A stretch of DNA of 64,000 nt from Cyclobacterium amurskyense. GTDB taxonomy: Bacteria > Bacteroidota > Bacteroidia > Cytophagales > Cyclobacteriaceae. Under the pieces are notes generated by a model. The model saw only the letters and a list, made by a program, of their open reading frames with translations. It ran no database searches and was not told where the DNA came from. This document shows, piece by piece, positions 62,873 to 64,000 of this stretch; the first letter of the stretch is position 1, and every line of letters starts with the position of its first letter. Both the position numbers and the translations under genes were made by a program. The stretch covers positions 4,047,001-4,111,000 of the forward strand of contig NZ_CP012040.1 in NCBI RefSeq assembly GCF_001050135.1, in the 5' to 3' direction.

Positions 62873-64000
62873 TTAATTGACAATGTACAATTGCTCATTA
62901 ACAGCCTTGTTCAATACAGTATCCGACCAAGCATATGCAGGAGGGATTTCATTCAAAAGATAGGTTTTGGTAGGATAGGCTAAAGCGGGAATTTGATAAG
63001 CATCCGTAATACGCAGCACATTCAATAGTTCTAAGGCAAAATCTCTTCCATTTTTTGGACTTGTTTGATTGTGCGTTTCGGGTGGGTTTGACAGGTACAT
63101 GCTTTCACATTTCTCATCCATCAAGGCTGCATACATGGCTATTGTGGCCATTCCATCTCTACCAGCAATACTGATTTTTGTAGGGTCTACTTCAGGTAAG
63201 GTCCTGCAAAATTCCAATGCCCGCATGGCATCATATACCTGCATAGAGGCTTTGGTTCTTCCTATCCAGGCAGCAGCTCGTCTAACATGCCAATTGAGTT
63301 CTGGAGCCCAACCCACTTCTCCTACACCCCTGACTTCCAGGTAGGCGATATTGTGATTCTCAGCCATTTTATTTGCATAGCCTTCGCTTTCCCATCGTTC
63401 TTCTCCCGGGCTTCTTAATACTAAAAGGAGTGGAGATTTCTCCTCTTGAGGTTGACGGTAAAATATATCCACTTTGAGTCTCCAGCCCTTTTCACTGTTA
63501 AAACTATAGGTGTTATTCCCGAACTTGGATAAATCCGCTGTTCTGTATATCATTTCTCCATCAAAAGCCAACGCTGAATCAGGGAATGCTCCAAAGGTTC
63601 TTGTTTTAAGGTAGTCCTTAACTTTATTTTGCTGGGCAATTAGCGCGTCTCGACTGTTTATTATTGGAGGTTCAGCTGTTTGGATGAAAGAGTGCTGTAT
63701 TGTTTTGGTAATATCTGTAGCTGGCGGCGTGCCATTGTATACATTTAGACTATCTGCTGGAAGCAGGTTTTCAGCATTGGTTTCTATATCTGCTATTGTT
63801 TCCGGCGCTACATTTTTGTCCATAAGGTGGTGGAGGAAAAAGGAGAAAATGGCTTTTCTGGAAACCGGATGATAGGAATGCCCACCAGTTGTTTCAACCA
63901 GAGAGATATTATTTTCCGCTCCAAACTTGCTATAGAATTCCGATAAGGAATTGTAAAACTGACGGGTAGACTCAATTCCATAGAGTTCATCCCTATCCGA
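62873..64000 (-). CDS. Double-domain alpha/beta hydrolase, N-terminus outside the window
   Basis: The frame is open to the last base, so the gene runs past the window; the ATG at 63823 is internal. The visible 375 residues begin in the end of a first hydrolase domain, where GGHSYHP probably supplies its catalytic histidine. A linker follows, and then a second alpha/beta domain whose nucleophile elbow reads AGRDGMA, so the serine is missing and this half is likely inactive. The second domain resembles the degenerate N-terminal domain of the hydrolase at 11772 (WIGRTKASMQVYDAMRALEF against GKHLIGFEVQQVLAI). Probable secreted esterase-like enzyme; substrate unknown. Confidence 0.75.
   Translation of the reverse strand, partial: SDRDELYGIESTRQFYNSLSEFYSKFGAENNISLVETTGGHSYHPVSRKAIFSFFLHHLMDKNVAPETIADIETNAENLLPADSLNVYNGTPPATDITKTIQHSFIQTAEPPIINSRDALIAQQNKVKDYLKTRTFGAFPDSALAFDGEMIYRTADLSKFGNNTYSFNSEKGWRLKVDIFYRQPQEEKSPLLLVLRSPGEERWESEGYANKMAENHNIAYLEVRGVGEVGWAPELNWHVRRAAAWIGRTKASMQVYDAMRALEFCRTLPEVDPTKISIAGRDGMATIAMYAALMDEKCESMYLSNPPETHNQTSPKNGRDFALELLNVLRITDAYQIPALAYPTKTYLLNEIPPAYAWSDTVLNKAVNEQLYIVN

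Overview
The window looks like a chromosomal segment of a Bacteroidota bacterium, most likely of the Cytophagales (Cyclobacteriaceae-like). The grounds are two type IX secretion (T9SS) C-terminal sorting domains, SusD-free but lipoprotein-rich gene content, an alpha-L-fucosidase and other sugar enzymes, Bacteroidota-type -7 promoter boxes (TAnnTTTG), absence of Shine-Dalgarno sequences before most starts, and relics of a hybrid two-component propeller regulator. The genus assignment is an inference. There is no rRNA, no CRISPR array and no sign of an integrated phage; one tRNA is present.

Layout. 1-2.9 kb: tail of a T9SS cargo protein, a rhodanese, a HAD hydrolase/M50 protease operon and a tRNA with anticodon CAT. 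3-6.4 kb: an accessory patch with dispersed hairpin repeats around a zinc-ribbon orphan, a ParE/RelE-type toxin-antitoxin pair and a small membrane protein. 6.5-14.1 kb: secreted or surface proteins (metallophosphoesterase lipoprotein, a MopE-like calcium-binding repeat protein with 12 x 43-residue repeats, a double-domain esterase). 14.1-31.7 kb: mostly housekeeping genes (nnrE/D, rnhB, GH63-like glucosidase, glycosyltransferase plus LpxH-like phosphoesterase, an NtrY/NtrC-like pair, FKBP isomerase, lpxH, ftsH, rsfS, birA, ahcY). 32.3-36.4 kb: DoxX and Crp/Fnr genes followed by a graveyard of nested mobile DNA. 36.4-45.3 kb: fucosidase, DUF1328, a HipA-like/DUF3037 pair, a second Crp/Fnr regulator and a TolC-HlyD-ABC-2 permease exporter operon. 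45.4-64 kb: peptidases and amidohydrolases (penicillin acylase, LigB dioxygenase, M1 peptidase, creatininase, amidohydrolase), proC, quinone oxidoreductase, universal stress protein, thioesterase and a truncated hydrolase running off the end.

The most interesting signal is not a gene. A family of about 170-215 bp elements occurs in eight copies (8486, 31781, 33844, 38895, 40485, 51531, 60987 and 62592), plus a tandem end fragment at 62763 and a possible decayed copy near 41508. Each has imperfect 18-bp terminal inverted repeats (AACCCGRAWTATGYAATA) and several internal hairpins, and all copies sit between genes or in a decayed gene. The copy at 8486 runs directly into a relic of a REP-associated tyrosine (Y1, HUH) transposase, recognisable by MPNHIHGILIV, which suggests the family is a non-autonomous derivative of such an element. 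One copy was hit by an IS3-family element, and the composite lies inside the remains of a two-component propeller gene, so the order of insertions can be read.

Genes that appear to work together: HAD hydrolase with M50 protease (overlapping); toxin with antitoxin (ATGA overlap); glycosyltransferase with LpxH-like phosphoesterase; sensor kinase with sigma-54 activator (overlap); lpxH with a propeller-like secreted protein (overlap); HipA-like with DUF3037 (overlap); the three exporter genes; and proC with a membrane-anchored hydrolase.
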